The notes: generated from the letters alone by a model not told the origin. A stretch of DNA of 16,444 bases from CAMEON01 sp963643175 (GCA_963643175.1 CAVIJF010000034.1:1-16444), one strand, 5' to 3'. Numbered from the stretch's first letter, positions 1-7,726 are shown. Numbers and translations: made by a program.

Positions 1-53
1 AGCTGGAACAGGAGATACGCGAGAAACTGGGGGCGATTGGGTATGAATTTTGA
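1..53 (+). CDS. hsdM: Type I restriction-modification methyltransferase subunit, C-terminal end only
   Basis: Reading from base 3, an open frame enters from the left edge and ends LEQEIREKLGAIGYEF at a TGA at 51-53. Only about 16 residues are visible, so the call rests mainly on context: hsdM normally sits directly before hsdS, and the stop overlaps the hsdS start by 11 bases, as expected for translational coupling. The full protein would be the AdoMet-dependent adenine methyltransferase subunit of the HsdM2-HsdS complex. No catalytic motif lies inside the window. Confidence 0.6.
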   Translation, partial: LEQEIREKLGAIGYEF

Positions 54-1263
54 ATATAAAAACTATGAATTATCCAACGCAATAACGGATATAGCAGCGG
101 GACCATTTGGCTCAAATCTAAAGGTTTCGTGTTTTACCACAACCGGTTTTCCCATTATTGATGGGGCAAATTTGAAGGAAATTACGGTTACCGACAATAT
201 AACAAAATTTGTGCCGGAAGATAAGGCGAGGTCTTTGCATCGTTCTATTGCTAAACGGAGAGATGTTGTAGTAACGATTAGCGGAAATGTGGGACAAGTA
301 TCATACATTCCTGATAACTCTCAATATGCAGAATATCTTTGCTCACAAAGACAATTTCGTGTGACTTTCGATGAAAGCAAAATTTATGTTCCATATTTGG
401 TTTACTACCTTCATTCTGTAGAGGGGCAAAGCAAAATTCTTGCTTTTGCGAATCAAACAGGAGTACCGGCTTTATCACAGCCATTGAAAAACTTTCGTAA
501 AATCAAAATCGATTTGCCGAGTTTGGCTGAACAAAAGAAAATCGCCGCCATTCTTTCCGCGCTGGACGAAAAAATCGCAACAAATCGGGAGATAAATGAG
601 AATTTACTTCAGCAAGCTCAGGCAATATATCATGAGCGTTTTGAGACTGTTTCGGCTAATGATTTGCCTTCCGACTGGCGTATTGTAACTCTTGGAGAGG
701 TTGCAACGATTTCAAATAAGAGTTTCAACCCACTAAAAGAGCCTGAGATACTGCTTGAGCATTATAGCATTCCAGCTTTTGACGAGGCGAGGTTTCCGGT
801 CTTTGAGCTATCAACATCTATCAAGAGCAATAAATTCATCATTGATGCCTCATGCTTCATGATCTCAAAACTTAATCCAACAACGAAGCGTGTTTGGAAG
901 CCGTATTGTCTGACCGGGAATGCAGTATGCTCTACGGAGTTCATCGTCTATAAAGCAAAAGATAAATCTATTACAAATTTCCTGTACTCAGTCATAGATA
1001 GCAGTTCCTTTTCCGACTTTATGTGTAGTCATGTTACTGGCTCAACGGGCAGTAGGCAAAGAACAACACCGTCGGACACGCTTTCTTATGAGTTAATTCT
1101 TCCTTCGGATGACGAGCTGGCAGAGTTCCAATCTCTCGTTTCACCGATGTACGCTCAAATACGAATAAATAACATTGAAAACGACAAGCTCAAGCGACTT
1201 CGGGATAGTCTTTTGCCAAAATTGATGTCCGGCGAGCTGGATGTTTCAGACCTTGACCTTTAA
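43..1263 (+). CDS. hsdS: Type I restriction-modification specificity subunit HsdS
   Basis: HsdS recognises the bipartite DNA target of a type I system and joins HsdM and HsdR. The protein (about 406 residues) has the usual two target-recognition domains, roughly residues 5-160 and 215-360. Each is followed by a conserved helical spacer: the first contains LPSLAEQKKIAAILSALDEK and the last ends with KLRDSLLPKLMSGELDVSD. The length matches the family (about 400). I chose the ATG at 43 over the TTG at 37 because both are in frame and ATG is the stronger start. No strong SD is visible, so translation probably depends on hsdM, whose stop lies at 51-53. The two recognition domains are clearly more AT-rich than hsdR, as often seen for swapped domains. 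The recognition sequence cannot be predicted. Confidence 0.93.
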   Translation: MNFEYKNYELSNAITDIAAGPFGSNLKVSCFTTTGFPIIDGANLKEITVTDNITKFVPEDKARSLHRSIAKRRDVVVTISGNVGQVSYIPDNSQYAEYLCSQRQFRVTFDESKIYVPYLVYYLHSVEGQSKILAFANQTGVPALSQPLKNFRKIKIDLPSLAEQKKIAAILSALDEKIATNREINENLLQQAQAIYHERFETVSANDLPSDWRIVTLGEVATISNKSFNPLKEPEILLEHYSIPAFDEARFPVFELSTSIKSNKFIIDASCFMISKLNPTTKRVWKPYCLTGNAVCSTEFIVYKAKDKSITNFLYSVIDSSSFSDFMCSHVTGSTGSRQRTTPSDTLSYELILPSDDELAEFQSLVSPMYAQIRINNIENDKLKRLRDSLLPKLMSGELDVSDLDL

Positions 1264-1287
1264 GCCGCTAAATTCTCGTTTATACAT

Positions 1288-1294
1288 AGAGAGG
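1288..1294 (+). promoter_or_regulatory. Ribosome binding site of hsdR
   Basis: AGAGAGG lies 7 bases before the ATG at 1302. The 38-base gap between hsdS and hsdR holds no promoter or terminator that I can see, so the genes are probably cotranscribed. Confidence 0.7.
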
Positions 1295-1301
1295 TACAGC
1301 T

Positions 1302-4300
1302 ATGTCTTTCACCGAATCCACCTTTGAACGCGCTGTCATTCAACTGTTTGAATCCATGGGCTACACGCACATATACGCGCCGGACATGGGGCGGGAGGAC
1401 TTTTCCGACCCGCTCATGGGTGGCGTTTTGCGTGACGCGCTGGTTCGCATCAATCGCGGCTTGCCGGTGGAGGCTATCGGTGAGGCACTCTCCAAAATCC
1501 GCAATTTTGAGGGCGGCAGTCTCGTGGAGAAGAACCGCGTCTTTACGGGCTATCTGCAGGACGGCGTGGAGGTCAACTATACCGTGAATGGCGAGACCCG
1601 CGCGGCGCTCGTGCGTCTTTTGGACTTCGAGAAGCCGGGAAACAACGATTTCGCGGTGGTCAATCAGTATACCTACATCGAAAACGGCAACAACCGCCGC
1701 CCCGACATCATCCTGTTTGTCAACGGTCTGCCGCTCGTGCTGATGGAACTCAAAAGCCCCGCCAAAGAGGACGCCGGCGCAGAGGATGCCTACAACCAGC
1801 TGCGCAACTATATGCAGGACATTCCGTCCCTGTTCATCTACAACGCCATTTGCGTAATCAGCGACCTTTCCGCCAACCGTGCGGGTACCATCACCTCCGG
1901 CTTTGACCGCTTTATGGAGTGGAAAACCAAGGACGGCAGATACGAAAACACCGCCTATGCGCAGTTTGACACCTTTTACGAGGGAATGTTCCCCAAAGCC
2001 CGCCTGCTTGACATTCTGAAAAATTTCATCTGCTTCTCGGGTGACGCGCAGAAGCCAATCAAGATTTTAGCGGGCTACCATCAGTATTTCGCCGTGCGCA
2101 AAGCCGTGGAAAAAGCGGTTGTTGCAACGAAAACCGACGGCAAAGGCGGCGTTTTCTGGCACACGCAGGGGAGCGGAAAATCGCTTTCGATGGTCTTTTA
2201 CGCTCACCTCCTGCAGGAGGTCTTACATAGCCCGACTATCGTTGTCATGACTGACCGCATCGATCTTGACGATCAGCTTTACGCGCAGTTCTGCAAATGC
2301 GCGGGATTCCTGCGTCAAACCCCCGTGCAGGCGGAAAGCAAGGAGCATCTGAAAGCCCTGCTTGCCGGGCGTGAGGCAAACGGTATCATCTTTACCACCC
2401 TTTTCAAGTTTGAGCGGGGCGAGGAGCCGCTGTCCGAACGCCGCAACATTGTGATCATGGCAGACGAAGCCCACCGCGGGCAATACGGCTTTGACGAGCG
2501 GGTGGTGATGTCCGAGGATGCCGACGGCAATAAGGAAGCCCGCGTGACAGTCGGCAACGCGCGGATATTGCACGACGCACTCCCGAACGCCACCTTTATC
2601 GGCTTTACGGGAACGCCCGTTTCTGCCAAAGACCGCAACACCTGTGCGGTGTTCGGCGATTACATCGATATTTATGACATGACGCAGGCGGTGGAGGACG
2701 GCGCGACCCGACCGGTTTACTACGAAAGCCGCGTGATTCATCTGAAACTTGATCAGAACACACTCCGCCTGATTGACGCAACCTATGACGCACTGGAGCA
2801 GATGTCTGACAGTGCCACCATTGAGAAAAGCAAGAAAATGCTCGGTCAGATGGAAAGCGTGCTTGGCGCGGATGCCACCATTCAGTCGCTGTGCGAGGAT
2901 ATTGTCACGCACTACGAGCAGAACCGTGCAAATCTTCTGACCGGAAAAGCCATGATTGTGGCGTATTCCCGCCCGATTGCCATTAAGATTTACCGCAAAA
3001 TTCTTGAACTGCGCCCCGCGTGGAGTGAAAAAGTCGCCGTTGTGATGACGGGCGGCAACAAGGATCCGGAGGACTGGAGAGACATCATCGGCACCAAAGC
3101 GCACAAGGAAGAACTGGCGCGCCGCTTCAAGGACAACGCCGACCCGCTCAAGATTGCCATTGTCGTGGATATGTGGCTGACCGGTTTTGACGTGCCGTCG
3201 CTTGCCACCATGTATGTGTACAAGCCCATGTACGGTTACAATCTGATGCAGGCGGTTGCCCGCGTGAACCGCGTTTTCAAGGACAAGGAGGGCGGGCTGA
3301 TTGTCGATTACGTTGGCATTGCTTCGGCGCTGAAAGAGGCGATGAAAGAGTATTCTGCCCGTGACCGCCAGAAGTACGGCGATATGGACATTGGAAAGAC
3401 TGCATATCCGAAATTTCAGGAGAAATTGCAGGTCTGCCGCGACTTGTTCCATGGGTACGATTTCAGCAAATTCTACATGGGAACGCCGCTGGAAAAGGCA
3501 CAGGCAATCACAGGCGGCGTGAACTTCGTTCTTGACGCAAAAGCGCCAAAACGCAAAGAATTGTTTGCAAAAGAGGCGCTTCTCCTGCGGCAGGCGCAGT
3601 CGCTTTGCTCCAGTATGACCACCGAAGAGGAGCGGCACACGGCGGCATACTTTGAAGCGGTGCGTTCCGCTGTGATGAAGATCACCATGGGCGGCGGAAA
3701 CGGCAAGCCGCTGTCGCTGAAAGAAATCAATTCTCAGATCAACGAGCTTCTCAAAGCGAGCATTCAGTCCGAGGGCGTGATCAATCTGTTTGAAAGCGCA
3801 AAGATGGGAGAGAAATTCTCTCTGTTTGATCCTGCGGTGCTGGAAGAAATCTCCCGGATGAAGGAAAAGAACATCGTGGTGGAAATCCTGCGCAAGCTGA
3901 TGGCAGAGCAGATTGCCATTTATAAGCGCACCAATGTGGTGCAAGCCACTACATTCTCGGAAAAAATCACGCTGCTGATGAACACCTATTATAACGGGCT
4001 GATCACCAATGAGGAGGTCATCAAAGAGCTTCTGAAAACGGCGGAGGAGATCAACGCCCTGCGCAAAGAGGGCGAGAAACTGGGTCTCACGGAAGAGGAA
4101 CTGGCATTCTACGACGCGCTGACCAAACCGGAGCACATCAAGGATTTTTACGAAAACGAGACGCTGATTGCCCTGACGCGGGAGTTGACCGATATGCTCC
4201 GTCGGAACCGCACCATAGACTGGCAGAAGAAAGAAACCGCCCGCGCCGGGATGCGGAAGATGGTTAAGCGGCTACTGAAAAAGTACAAATACCCGCCGGA

Positions 4301-4370
4301 GAAATACGATGACGCCATCGAAACCGTCATGAGCCAGTGCGAGCTCTGGACGGATCAGGCGGAGATGTAA
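1302..4370 (+). CDS. hsdR: Type I restriction endonuclease subunit HsdR
   Basis: This is the ATP-dependent translocase/nuclease of a type I system, which with HsdM and HsdS cuts unmodified DNA far from the target. The 1022-residue length is normal. An N-terminal PD-(D/E)xK nuclease is visible around residues 134-155 (RPDIILFVNG, then LMELKSP). The SF2 motor follows: Walker A TQGSGKS at 288-294, DEAH box at 388-391, motif III FIGFTGTP near residue 430, and a second RecA-like domain with VVDMWLTGFDVPSL and a QAVARVNRVF arginine-finger segment. The remainder is the helical C-terminal part that docks on HsdM/HsdS. All key residues are intact, so the enzyme looks functional. The gene order M-S-R is one of several found naturally. 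The stop codon is directly followed, in the same frame, by a truncated unrelated reading frame. Confidence 0.97.
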   Translation: MSFTESTFERAVIQLFESMGYTHIYAPDMGREDFSDPLMGGVLRDALVRINRGLPVEAIGEALSKIRNFEGGSLVEKNRVFTGYLQDGVEVNYTVNGETRAALVRLLDFEKPGNNDFAVVNQYTYIENGNNRRPDIILFVNGLPLVLMELKSPAKEDAGAEDAYNQLRNYMQDIPSLFIYNAICVISDLSANRAGTITSGFDRFMEWKTKDGRYENTAYAQFDTFYEGMFPKARLLDILKNFICFSGDAQKPIKILAGYHQYFAVRKAVEKAVVATKTDGKGGVFWHTQGSGKSLSMVFYAHLLQEVLHSPTIVVMTDRIDLDDQLYAQFCKCAGFLRQTPVQAESKEHLKALLAGREANGIIFTTLFKFERGEEPLSERRNIVIMADEAHRGQYGFDERVVMSEDADGNKEARVTVGNARILHDALPNATFIGFTGTPVSAKDRNTCAVFGDYIDIYDMTQAVEDGATRPVYYESRVIHLKLDQNTLRLIDATYDALEQMSDSATIEKSKKMLGQMESVLGADATIQSLCEDIVTHYEQNRANLLTGKAMIVAYSRPIAIKIYRKILELRPAWSEKVAVVMTGGNKDPEDWRDIIGTKAHKEELARRFKDNADPLKIAIVVDMWLTGFDVPSLATMYVYKPMYGYNLMQAVARVNRVFKDKEGGLIVDYVGIASALKEAMKEYSARDRQKYGDMDIGKTAYPKFQEKLQVCRDLFHGYDFSKFYMGTPLEKAQAITGGVNFVLDAKAPKRKELFAKEALLLRQAQSLCSSMTTEEERHTAAYFEAVRSAVMKITMGGGNGKPLSLKEINSQINELLKASIQSEGVINLFESAKMGEKFSLFDPAVLEEISRMKEKNIVVEILRKLMAEQIAIYKRTNVVQATTFSEKITLLMNTYYNGLITNEEVIKELLKTAEEINALRKEGEKLGLTEEELAFYDALTKPEHIKDFYENETLIALTRELTDMLRRNRTIDWQKKETARAGMRKMVKRLLKKYKYPPEKYDDAIETVMSQCELWTDQAEM

Positions 4371-4736
4371 TACAATACCGTCCTCGATATGAGCTGTCGC
4401 ACGCCGCTGTTTGAGCAGACAGAGTTTTACAAATCCTTCCGCAGCGACACCGTCAAGTATTTTAAGGAACGGCTGAGAAAAGGGCGGATCGCAGTCAGCG
4501 GCAATTATCAGGTGCTGTTCGGCAACGCCTACAAATTTCTCTGGGCGCTCACCGATGAGAGTTATGAGCCGACATTTTCATTCCCGTTGGATGACGTACA
4601 GGTCTGCACCACGGGTTTTGCTCACGGTGAAATGGCACTCTGCGCGCGCAGTCCTCACATCACCATGGGCAACCTTTACCTCGCGCAGAACGCACACTGC
4701 TATGACCTTCTGCGCTATTTTGTGGGATTGCTATAA
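4371..4736 (+). pseudogene. Fragment of a larger protein, possibly the polymerase-like part of a mobile-element protein
   Basis: The frame is the same as hsdR and runs from the codon after its TAA to a TAA at 4734-4736. It has an internal ATG at 4389 but no SD in front of it, and the residues before that ATG (YNTVLD) read smoothly into what follows. The start therefore looks lost rather than real. The peptide includes VSGNYQVLFGNAYKFL and ARSPHITMGNLYLAQN and ends abruptly with YFVGLL. There is no signal peptide or membrane segment. From memory it resembles the middle of long uncharacterised Clostridia proteins, in which RSPHxTMGN occupies the place of the RNPCLHPGD segment of two-barrel RNA-dependent RNA polymerases. 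That likeness is tentative. It could instead be a small expressed protein of 115 residues. Its stop abuts the stop of the convergent gene, with no bases between them. Confidence 0.5.
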
Positions 4737-5930
4737 CTACGCCCACAGCAGCACCCACCTTCTGCGCCGCGCCTCTGCCTGCTCCCGCACGCCCAAAAAC
4801 ACGCCGAAAAACAGGTATATCCCCAGCCCGCCGGAGAACAGCGCAGCTTCCCCGATTCCCAGAAACAGCACGCAGATAAAGCCGGTCAGGGCGTTGTTCG
4901 ACGCCTCAGCCCGCAGCTGCCGCATGAGCACGTACAGGAAAACGCACGTCAGCACAAGCACGGATATGCCGTATGATGCCAGAATATCCACGTGCGTATT
5001 GTGCAGCTGCGACACGCCGGTGCCGTTGCTGATCTGGCAGTACGCGCCCAGAACGGGCGAGGACAGGAAATGGCGGAACGCCGCTCCCCATATCTCCGCC
5101 CGGGAATCCAGCTCTTTGCCCTCGCTGGCGGCGAAGGAGAGAAACTCGGCGAAAGCCGACGTCCTGGAAACCCGCATATACAGCAGGGCAAACAGAAGCG
5201 GCGATACAGACACAAGCCCTAAAAAACCCTTGCTGTATCCGCCTTTTCTTCCCCGCCTGCCCCGCCGGAAAAGCGGACGGATCAGTACGGCAAATATTGC
5301 AACCGCCAGCAGTGCATTCCGGGATTCTGTCTGACGCAGGAGCACAACCTCCGCAACGGCAACAGGGAACAGCAGCAATCGGACCGTCGCGCGCCTTTCC
5401 CGGAGCCATGCAATGGTCAAAAACAGAATCATGCAGGCCAAGAACAGCGCCGTCAGGTTGGGATTCGTGAACCCTAACGTCAGGTAGCGGGTACTTTGCC
5501 CGTTCAGAAGGTGCATCGCCTCGCTGCGGAACCGGTACAGTGCCAGCATCAGAAAACCGACTGACAGGTACAGAAATTTCAGCCGACGGAAATCCGCCCT
5601 GCCCATCCGGTATTTCCGCACGGCATCGAGAAAAATCACGGTACTTCCGAACATGGCGCATTTTTTCATGTAGTTCCATGTGAAATCCGCATCCGCAAGG
5701 AGGGCATTCAGCGCCACGTGAAGCAGCGCCAGCAGAACCGTGACAAGCGCCAGCCCGTTCACCCAATCGAAACCGTAGGCAACGGTGCAAATCCACAGCA
5801 GGAAGGACACGACAAACGTGGCGTAAAAAAATGCGCTTGTCAGACCCTGCAGATTCAGGAGCTGACAAGCAACTATTGCCGTCCCCAACGTATAATCCAA
5901 CCTGAATAGCGTGCCGCCTATCCCGCGCAT
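4737..5930 (-). CDS. O-antigen ligase / Wzy polymerase-like membrane protein
   Basis: This is a polytopic membrane protein of about 397 residues with some ten hydrophobic segments. It carries hallmarks of the O-antigen ligase/WaaL/Wzy superfamily: TESRNALLA (about 201-209), SRAEIW (about 276-281) and HNTHVD inside a long extracytoplasmic loop (about 310-315), followed by ILASYG. Such proteins polymerise or transfer lipid-linked glycans outside the membrane. In a Gram-positive host a capsule, exopolysaccharide or teichuronic-type polymer is more likely than LPS. I chose the ATG at 5928-5930 because GGAGAG sits 5 bases upstream. An in-frame ATG at 6012-6014 would add 28 polar residues, but it has no SD and lies inside a tandem repeat. 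No glycosyltransferase genes lie nearby, so the substrate is unknown. The last residues (RRRRWVLLWA) end at a putative recombination junction, so the C-terminus may be altered. Confidence 0.8.
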   Translation of the reverse strand: MRGIGGTLFRLDYTLGTAIVACQLLNLQGLTSAFFYATFVVSFLLWICTVAYGFDWVNGLALVTVLLALLHVALNALLADADFTWNYMKKCAMFGSTVIFLDAVRKYRMGRADFRRLKFLYLSVGFLMLALYRFRSEAMHLLNGQSTRYLTLGFTNPNLTALFLACMILFLTIAWLRERRATVRLLLFPVAVAEVVLLRQTESRNALLAVAIFAVLIRPLFRRGRRGRKGGYSKGFLGLVSVSPLLFALLYMRVSRTSAFAEFLSFAASEGKELDSRAEIWGAAFRHFLSSPVLGAYCQISNGTGVSQLHNTHVDILASYGISVLVLTCVFLYVLMRQLRAEASNNALTGFICVLFLGIGEAALFSGGLGIYLFFGVFLGVREQAEARRRRWVLLWA

Positions 5931-5935
5931 ACGTT

Positions 5936-5941
5936 CTCTCC
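5936..5941 (-). promoter_or_regulatory. Ribosome binding site deciding the start of the ligase-like gene
   Basis: On the minus strand GGAGAG precedes the ATG at 5930-5928 by 5 bases. The alternative ATG at 6014 has only repeat units upstream and no purine-rich SD. Confidence 0.6.
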
Positions 5942-6012
5942 GCCCGCGCAGGGGAACCCTGTCCCGTACCTGTTCCGTTGCGTCATGGAAGTTCTCCCCC
6001 GTTGCTGTTATC

Positions 6013-6040
6013 ATCTGTCAGCTGTTAGCTGTTAGCTGTC
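6013..6040. repeat. Heptamer tandem repeat, four units
   Basis: The units ATCTGTC, AGCTGTT, AGCTGTT, AGCTGTC follow one another directly, and a partial match (ATCTGCG) comes next. The array lies in the transcribed leader of the minus-strand ligase-like gene, between its promoter (6138-6166) and its start (5930), and covers the alternative ATG at 6014. Copy number may vary between strains. No function is visible. Confidence 0.75.
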
Positions 6041-6137
6041 ATCTGCGGCGGCTTGCAAAGGAATCGTGCTTTGCATTCTGCACCCCGATATGCCCGCATA
6101 CCGGCGTTAGCCGCCCGCATCTTTACAATTCTGTTGT

Positions 6138-6166
6138 ATTGTACCATGTTTGCGCTGAAATGTCAA
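6138..6166 (-). promoter_or_regulatory. Sigma-A-type promoter for the ligase-like gene
   Basis: On the minus strand TTGACA (6166-6161) and TACAAT (6143-6138) are separated by exactly 17 bases, and TGG directly precedes the -10 box (extended -10). Transcription would start near 6131, giving a leader of about 200 bases to the chosen start. Confidence 0.8.
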
Positions 6167-6245
6167 TACATTTCGGCAAAATAAATAATCCGGGGTGAGA
6201 TTGGCGCAATGACGCGTGAAGTCGCAGTGCTTCCTGAAAAACCGT

Positions 6246-6274
6246 TTGCAATTTCTGCCGGATTGTGGTATACT
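6246..6274 (+). promoter_or_regulatory. Sigma-A-type promoter for deoD
   Basis: TTGCAA (6246-6251) and TATACT (6269-6274) are separated by 17 bases, and TGG precedes the -10 box (extended -10). The start would be near 6281, about 75 bases before the deoD ATG. It points away from the ligase-like gene's promoter. The rest of 5931-6355 holds no gene that I can support. Confidence 0.78.
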
Positions 6275-6306
6275 GTATGTGACAGAAGCAGAGCCATACA
6301 GCAAAA

Positions 6307-6332
6307 GCCGGGACGTATGCAATACGCCCGGC
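6307..6332 (+). promoter_or_regulatory. Stem-loop in the deoD leader
   Basis: GCCGGG and CGTAT (separated by one bulged A) pair with ATACG and CCCGGC across a three-base GCA loop, giving 11 base pairs. The hairpin begins about 26 bases into the predicted transcript and ends 9 bases before the SD. No run of T follows, so it is not a standard terminator. An mRNA-stabilising hairpin or a protein/ligand-controlled element is possible. Confidence 0.6.
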
Positions 6333-6355
6333 ATGCAAAAGAAAGGAGTGCCGTC

Positions 6356-7066
6356 ATGCGTAACACCCCAACCCCGCACATCAACGCAAATCCGGGGGAT
6401 TTTGCCCCCACCGTCCTCATGCCGGGCGACCCGCTCCGCGCAAAGTTCATCGCGGAAAACTATCTGGAAGAGCCTGTCCTCGTCAACAATGTGCGCGGTG
6501 TACAGGGCTATACCGGACGCCGACACGGTGCACGGGTGTCCGTGATGGCGTCCGGCATGGGACAGCCGTCCATGGGCATTTATTCCTACGAACTGTTCAA
6601 TTTTTACGGCGTCGAGCAGATTATCCGCATCGGCACCTGCGGTGCTTTCTCGCCCGACCTGCACATCCGTGACCTGATTCTGGTGATGGGTTCCTGCACC
6701 ACCAGCCACTTTGCATCCCAGTACCGCCTGCCCGGAACCTTCTGCCCGGTTGCGGATTTTGACCTCCTGCGCCGCGCCGCGGATTGCTGCACCGACAGGG
6801 GACTGCGCTATCGCGTCGGCACTATCCTGTCCTCCGACACCTTCTATGACGATGCCGACTCCGGCATGGACTGGGCAAAAATGGGCGTTCTCGGCGTCGA
6901 GATGGAGTCCGCCGCGCTGTACTGCACCGCAGCCCGTGCCGGTCGCCGCGCCCTCTGCATCTGCACCGTGAGCGATTCCTTCGTGTATCCCGACGAGTAT
7001 GTTTCCGCAGACGGGCGCGAGACTTCCTTCACAGCCATGATTGAGGTGGCGCTGGAGTTGGTGTGA
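6356..7066 (+). CDS. deoD: Purine nucleoside phosphorylase, DeoD type
   Basis: The enzyme performs phosphorolysis of purine (deoxy)ribonucleosides to free base and (deoxy)ribose 1-phosphate in the cytosol, for purine salvage and nucleoside use. The 236-residue length is that of hexameric DeoD. Family features are in order: TPHINANPGDFAP at the N-terminus with the active-site His, VLMPGDPLRAKFIAE, GMGQPSMGIY, IRIGTCGA, GVEMESAALY (ribose-binding Glu) and CTVSDSF, whose Asp is the base-binding general acid. I chose the ATG at 6356 because AAAGGAG (6342-6348) lies 7 bases upstream and the protein then starts like known DeoD. The open frame continues upstream only by chance. It has its own promoter, so it appears monocistronic. 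No deoxyribose-phosphate pathway genes are adjacent. Confidence 0.96.
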   Translation: MRNTPTPHINANPGDFAPTVLMPGDPLRAKFIAENYLEEPVLVNNVRGVQGYTGRRHGARVSVMASGMGQPSMGIYSYELFNFYGVEQIIRIGTCGAFSPDLHIRDLILVMGSCTTSHFASQYRLPGTFCPVADFDLLRRAADCCTDRGLRYRVGTILSSDTFYDDADSGMDWAKMGVLGVEMESAALYCTAARAGRRALCICTVSDSFVYPDEYVSADGRETSFTAMIEVALELV

Positions 7067-7068
7067 GA

Positions 7069-7128
7069 CAGGGCGGGCACGGCCCTGCGACGCGACGCGT
7101 CCAAACGCACCCGGCACGCAGAACCGGG
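7069..7128. other. Hairpins between convergent deoD and lipoprotein genes
   Basis: CAGGGC (7069-7074) can pair with GCCCTG (7082-7087), and CCCGG (7110-7114) with CCGGG (7124-7128). Neither is followed by a convincing T-run on its strand, so they are at best weak terminators for the two convergent genes. Confidence 0.3.
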
Positions 7129-7132
7129 CGGA

Positions 7133-7624
7133 TTACGAAGCGGCGGTACAGCCGTAGCGGATGCCCGTGACCTTGCCGTCCCGGAGCGAAAAGGTCAGCC
7201 GCGTGCCGCCGCCGGTGTACACCAGCGTGTCGCCGGACTGCTCGCCGATGCCCAGCGCGTCCGTCACCGCCTGCCTGGTCGAACCGATGGACAGCCCCTC
7301 GGGGGTCTTGACCGAATCATCGGTCAGCACAACTTCACTGACCGTGTCCCCTTCGGTTCCGGGCACCGTGTAGACTGTGAAGCCGGTATACCGGTACACC
7401 TTATCGGTGCCGGGAATGCCGCCGCAGGAGCCGGATTCGCTGAAGCTCAGCGGGTCGCCCAGCGCCGCCAATGCGTCCTTGGCAAGCGTGCCCGGCGTCA
7501 GCGTGGCGGAGCCGGAGCGGAAACTGTACGTTTGGGTATCGCTCCCGCCTCCGCACGCGGCGAACAGCGGCAGGCAGAGACAGAGGGCAAGCGTCAGCAG
7601 AAGCACGTGTGTCAGATGTTTCAT
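7133..7624 (-). CDS. Small secreted lipoprotein with two repeated alpha/beta halves
   Basis: The protein has 163 residues with a lipoprotein signal: KH near the start, a Leu-rich core and LFAAC with Cys24 as the likely lipidation site, then a short GGGSD linker. The mature part appears to have two similar halves, one around residues 45-103 (KDALAALGDPL, then VYRYTGFTVYTV and VSEVVLTDD) and one around 108-158 (IGSTRQAVTDALGIG, then LVYTGGGTRLTFSL and VTGIRYG). This layout recalls the small SmpA/BLIP-like domains, but I cannot assign a family firmly. AAAGGA lies 10 bases before the ATG. It is the last gene of the minus-strand cluster, 102 bases after the SGNH gene, so it may be cotranscribed and act on the outer face of the membrane. 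Function unknown. Confidence 0.8.
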   Translation of the reverse strand: MKHLTHVLLLTLALCLCLPLFAACGGGSDTQTYSFRSGSATLTPGTLAKDALAALGDPLSFSESGSCGGIPGTDKVYRYTGFTVYTVPGTEGDTVSEVVLTDDSVKTPEGLSIGSTRQAVTDALGIGEQSGDTLVYTGGGTRLTFSLRDGKVTGIRYGCTAAS

Positions 7625-7682
7625 ATCGGTATCCTTTCAGAAATCAGAATTGGTTTCGGTAAAATTGCCTGAAACGGCGCGA

Positions 7683-7707
7683 GGGGGCTTCTTCCGGGAA
7701 GCCTCCC
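7683..7707 (-). other. Stem-loop between the SGNH and lipoprotein genes
   Basis: GGCTTC pairs with GAAGCC and the stem extends through GGG/CCC past one bulge. No T-run follows on the minus strand, so it is not a normal terminator. It could lower read-through into, or mark processing before, the last gene of the cluster. Confidence 0.3.
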
Positions 7708-7726
7708 TTGTTGCGCTTTTCCTGCC

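Noticed and set aside
37..1263. Phase-variable (invertible) hsdS locus
   Set aside because: There is a single hsdS, and no recombinase gene or inverted partial hsdS copy is in the window.
2223..4136. A 637-codon open frame on the minus strand inside hsdR
   Set aside because: It is fully antisense to an intact HsdR with all motifs. It shows low-complexity His/Leu/Val-rich composition typical of a mirror frame and has no family features.
6013..6040. CRISPR-like array
   Set aside because: Units are only 7 bases and contiguous with no spacers, and there are no cas genes.
6209..6355. An N-terminal extension of DeoD
   Set aside because: The frame is open but includes the promoter and leader hairpin. 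The ATG at 6356 has a good SD and matches the family N-terminus.
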